DNA of 7,189 nt from an uncultured Synergistales bacterium (lineage in GTDB: Bacteria > Synergistota > Synergistia > Synergistales > Aminobacteriaceae). Positions 6,086 to 7,189 of this stretch are shown in pieces (within the stretch, counting starts at the first letter, position 1; each line of letters begins with the position of its first letter). Location of the stretch: assembly GCA_937957815.1 (NCBI GenBank), contig CALFXN010000028.1, positions 1 through 7,189 of the forward strand, written 5' to 3'. The position numbers and the translations under genes are program-made. A model generated the notes under the pieces. It had not been told where the DNA came from. It did no database searches and saw only the letters and a program-made list of their open reading frames with translations.

Positions 6086-6607
6086 GTGAAAACATTCTCC
6101 GAAAAGGATCTCGACGACGTCTGGATCCGGACCGAAATGAAACCCGGCGATCTCGGTGCGATCGTCCATCTGCACGGAACCCTCTACGCGAAGGAGTACG
6201 GCTTCGACACGACGTTCGAGACGTATGTCGCCAGACCTCTCTGCGATTTCGTGCTTCAGCCGTCGAAACGGCAGAAGATATGGCTCGTCGAGCGGGAACA
6301 GTCGCTCCGGGGGTGCATCGCGATCGTGGAGTCCACCCCGGAGGTCGCGCAGCTCAGATGGTTCCTGCTCCACCCGGACATCAGAGGACTCGGCCTCGGA
6401 CGCTATCTCGTCGGAGAAGCCGTGAAACACTGCCGCTCCGAGGGGTTCTCCGAAGTGTTCCTGTGGACGCTCGAATCGCTCAGGGCCGCGCTGAAGCTCT
6501 ACCGTGAACAGGGGTTTTCGCTCGTGGAGGAAGATCGCCACGTGATATGGGGACAGACGGTGACGGAGCAGAAATACGCGATGTCGCTGAGGAAGCCGGT
6601 CGCCTGA
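6086..6607 (+). CDS. GNAT-family N-acetyltransferase
   Basis: This 173-residue protein is of the GCN5-related N-acetyltransferase fold, which transfers an acetyl group from acetyl-CoA to an amine. The acetyl-CoA binding motif A is clear: LRWFLLHPDIRGLGLGRYLV (90-109), with the R-x-x-G-x-G loop at 100-105. LYREQGFSLVEE (138-149) is the usual C-terminal helix and strand. The N-terminal part (GDLGAIVHLHGTLYAKEYGF, 21-40) resembles the acetyltransferase half of MarR-GNAT fusion proteins, but no winged-helix part is encoded here, so this would be a stand-alone version. The GTG start has a near-ideal Shine-Dalgarno (AAAGGAGGAT, 6071-6080) and no better ATG nearby. It has its own candidate promoter and converges on the peptidase gene. 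The acceptor substrate is unknown. Confidence 0.85.
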   Translation: MKTFSEKDLDDVWIRTEMKPGDLGAIVHLHGTLYAKEYGFDTTFETYVARPLCDFVLQPSKRQKIWLVEREQSLRGCIAIVESTPEVAQLRWFLLHPDIRGLGLGRYLVGEAVKHCRSEGFSEVFLWTLESLRAALKLYREQGFSLVEEDRHVIWGQTVTEQKYAMSLRKPVA

Positions 6608-6615
6608 CGGACCGT

Positions 6616-6646
6616 GCGGGACGGACGAGCATCCGTTCGCGTCCGC
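6616..6646. other. Hairpin between convergent genes
   Basis: GCGG-G-ACG (6616-6623) can pair with CGTCCGC (6640-6646) with one bulged base, in the 65-base gap between the GNAT stop and the peptidase stop. No T run follows on either strand, so if it helps end transcription it is not a standard intrinsic terminator. Nothing else is visible in the gap. Confidence 0.25.
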
Positions 6647-6672
6647 CCCTGCGCGATCCCCGAAACCGAAGC

Positions 6673-7189
6673 CTACGCTTTGAGATACCGCTCGAACCAG
6701 GCGACGATCTCCCGAAGGCGCGCGAGCCGGGGCTTCGGTCGCCCGGAACGGCTGAGTTCGTGGTTCTCGCCCCTGAAGACGCAGATTCTCGAGGGAACGC
6801 CATGACGCCTGAGCGCCGTGAACATCTGGAGCCCCTGGGTAAGTTCGCAGCGATGGTCCTCGTCGGAGTGGATGAAGAGCGTCGGCGTTTTCGCCCTGTC
6901 CGCGTATTTCAGCGGCGAATGCCACCAGAGCTTGTCGACGTCCGTCCAGATGTCGGCGGCCTGCTGATCCGGCACGAAGTAGTACCCGATGTCGGAGATC
7001 CCCGCCTTCGAGATCCAGTTCGAGATGCTCCGCTGCGCGATGGCCGCCCGGAATCGGTCCGTATGGCCGATGATCCAGTTCGTCATGTAGCCGCCGTAGG
7101 AGCCTCCCGTGACGCCGAGACGCCCCGCGTCGACGAACGGGAGGTTCGCGGTCGCCCAGTCCGTCACGGCCATGAGGTCGTCGTAGTCG
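6673..7189 (-). CDS. S9-family serine peptidase (prolyl oligopeptidase type), C-terminal part
   Basis: These are the last 171 or so residues of an alpha/beta-hydrolase peptidase of the S9 family, nearest in look to the acylaminoacyl-peptidase/dipeptidyl-peptidase branch. Such enzymes release short peptides or N-terminal residues and normally carry an N-terminal beta-propeller, which would lie right of the window. The reading is open through the edge (DYDDL precedes the in-frame Met at 7173). The catalytic triad is complete: nucleophile Ser in GGSYGGY (codon at 7101-7099), Asp in HSDEDHRC and His in GENHELSRSGRP. The C-terminus ends in the family's usual amphipathic helix (REIVAWFERYLKA). It is transcribed toward the GNAT gene, with 65 bases between the stops, and has no visible functional tie to the TRAP operon. 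The Met at 7173 is internal, not a start. Confidence 0.92.
   Translation of the reverse strand, partial: DYDDLMAVTDWATANLPFVDAGRLGVTGGSYGGYMTNWIIGHTDRFRAAIAQRSISNWISKAGISDIGYYFVPDQQAADIWTDVDKLWWHSPLKYADRAKTPTLFIHSDEDHRCELTQGLQMFTALRRHGVPSRICVFRGENHELSRSGRPKPRLARLREIVAWFERYLKA

Noticed and set aside
5960..6086. Ten-base direct repeat GGATCATCCG (5960-5969 and 6077-6086)
   Set aside because: It is short, partly palindromic, and one copy is just the ribosome binding region of the GNAT gene; there is no further sign of a duplication or mobile element.

Overview
The window comes from a GC-rich bacterium. Tight gene spacing, strong GGAGG-type ribosome binding sites, a tripartite TRAP importer, a nickel-pincer (LarA-type) racemase homologue and an S9 peptidase would fit an anaerobic heterotroph. 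Synergistota is my best guess from the general look of the TRAP binding protein and peptidase, but there is no marker gene and this is only a guess.

Left edge (1-351): there is no rightward gene here. On the minus strand is a complete leader region: an almost perfect sigma-70 promoter (200-228), a well-placed Shine-Dalgarno, a 34-codon ORF (60-164) rich in Phe and Trp, an alternative pairing element, and a strong intrinsic terminator (3-37). It looks like a ribosome-mediated attenuator for a gene lying left of the window. Two adjacent near-identical palindromes (288-310) lie just before the rightward operon and may be its operator.

Centre (352-5856): a rightward operon of five genes: an Ldh2/MDH-type 2-hydroxyacid dehydrogenase, a LarA-family racemase/epimerase with every nickel-pincer residue intact, and the TRAP genes dctQ, dctM and dctP, closed by a strong terminator. 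The likely pathway is uptake of a 2-hydroxyacid, interconversion of its stereoisomers, and oxidation of one isomer to a 2-oxoacid. The substrate cannot be read from the sequence. The genes needed to build the LarA cofactor are not in the window. A 202-base gap before dctP holds hairpins and an 8-codon ORF that overlaps the dctP start.

Right part (5857-7189): a minus-strand remnant of a GNAT acetyltransferase (only about its first 30 residues) abuts the dctP terminator. It is followed by an intact rightward GNAT gene with its own promoter. Convergent to that is the C-terminal catalytic part of an S9-family serine peptidase, which runs off the right edge.
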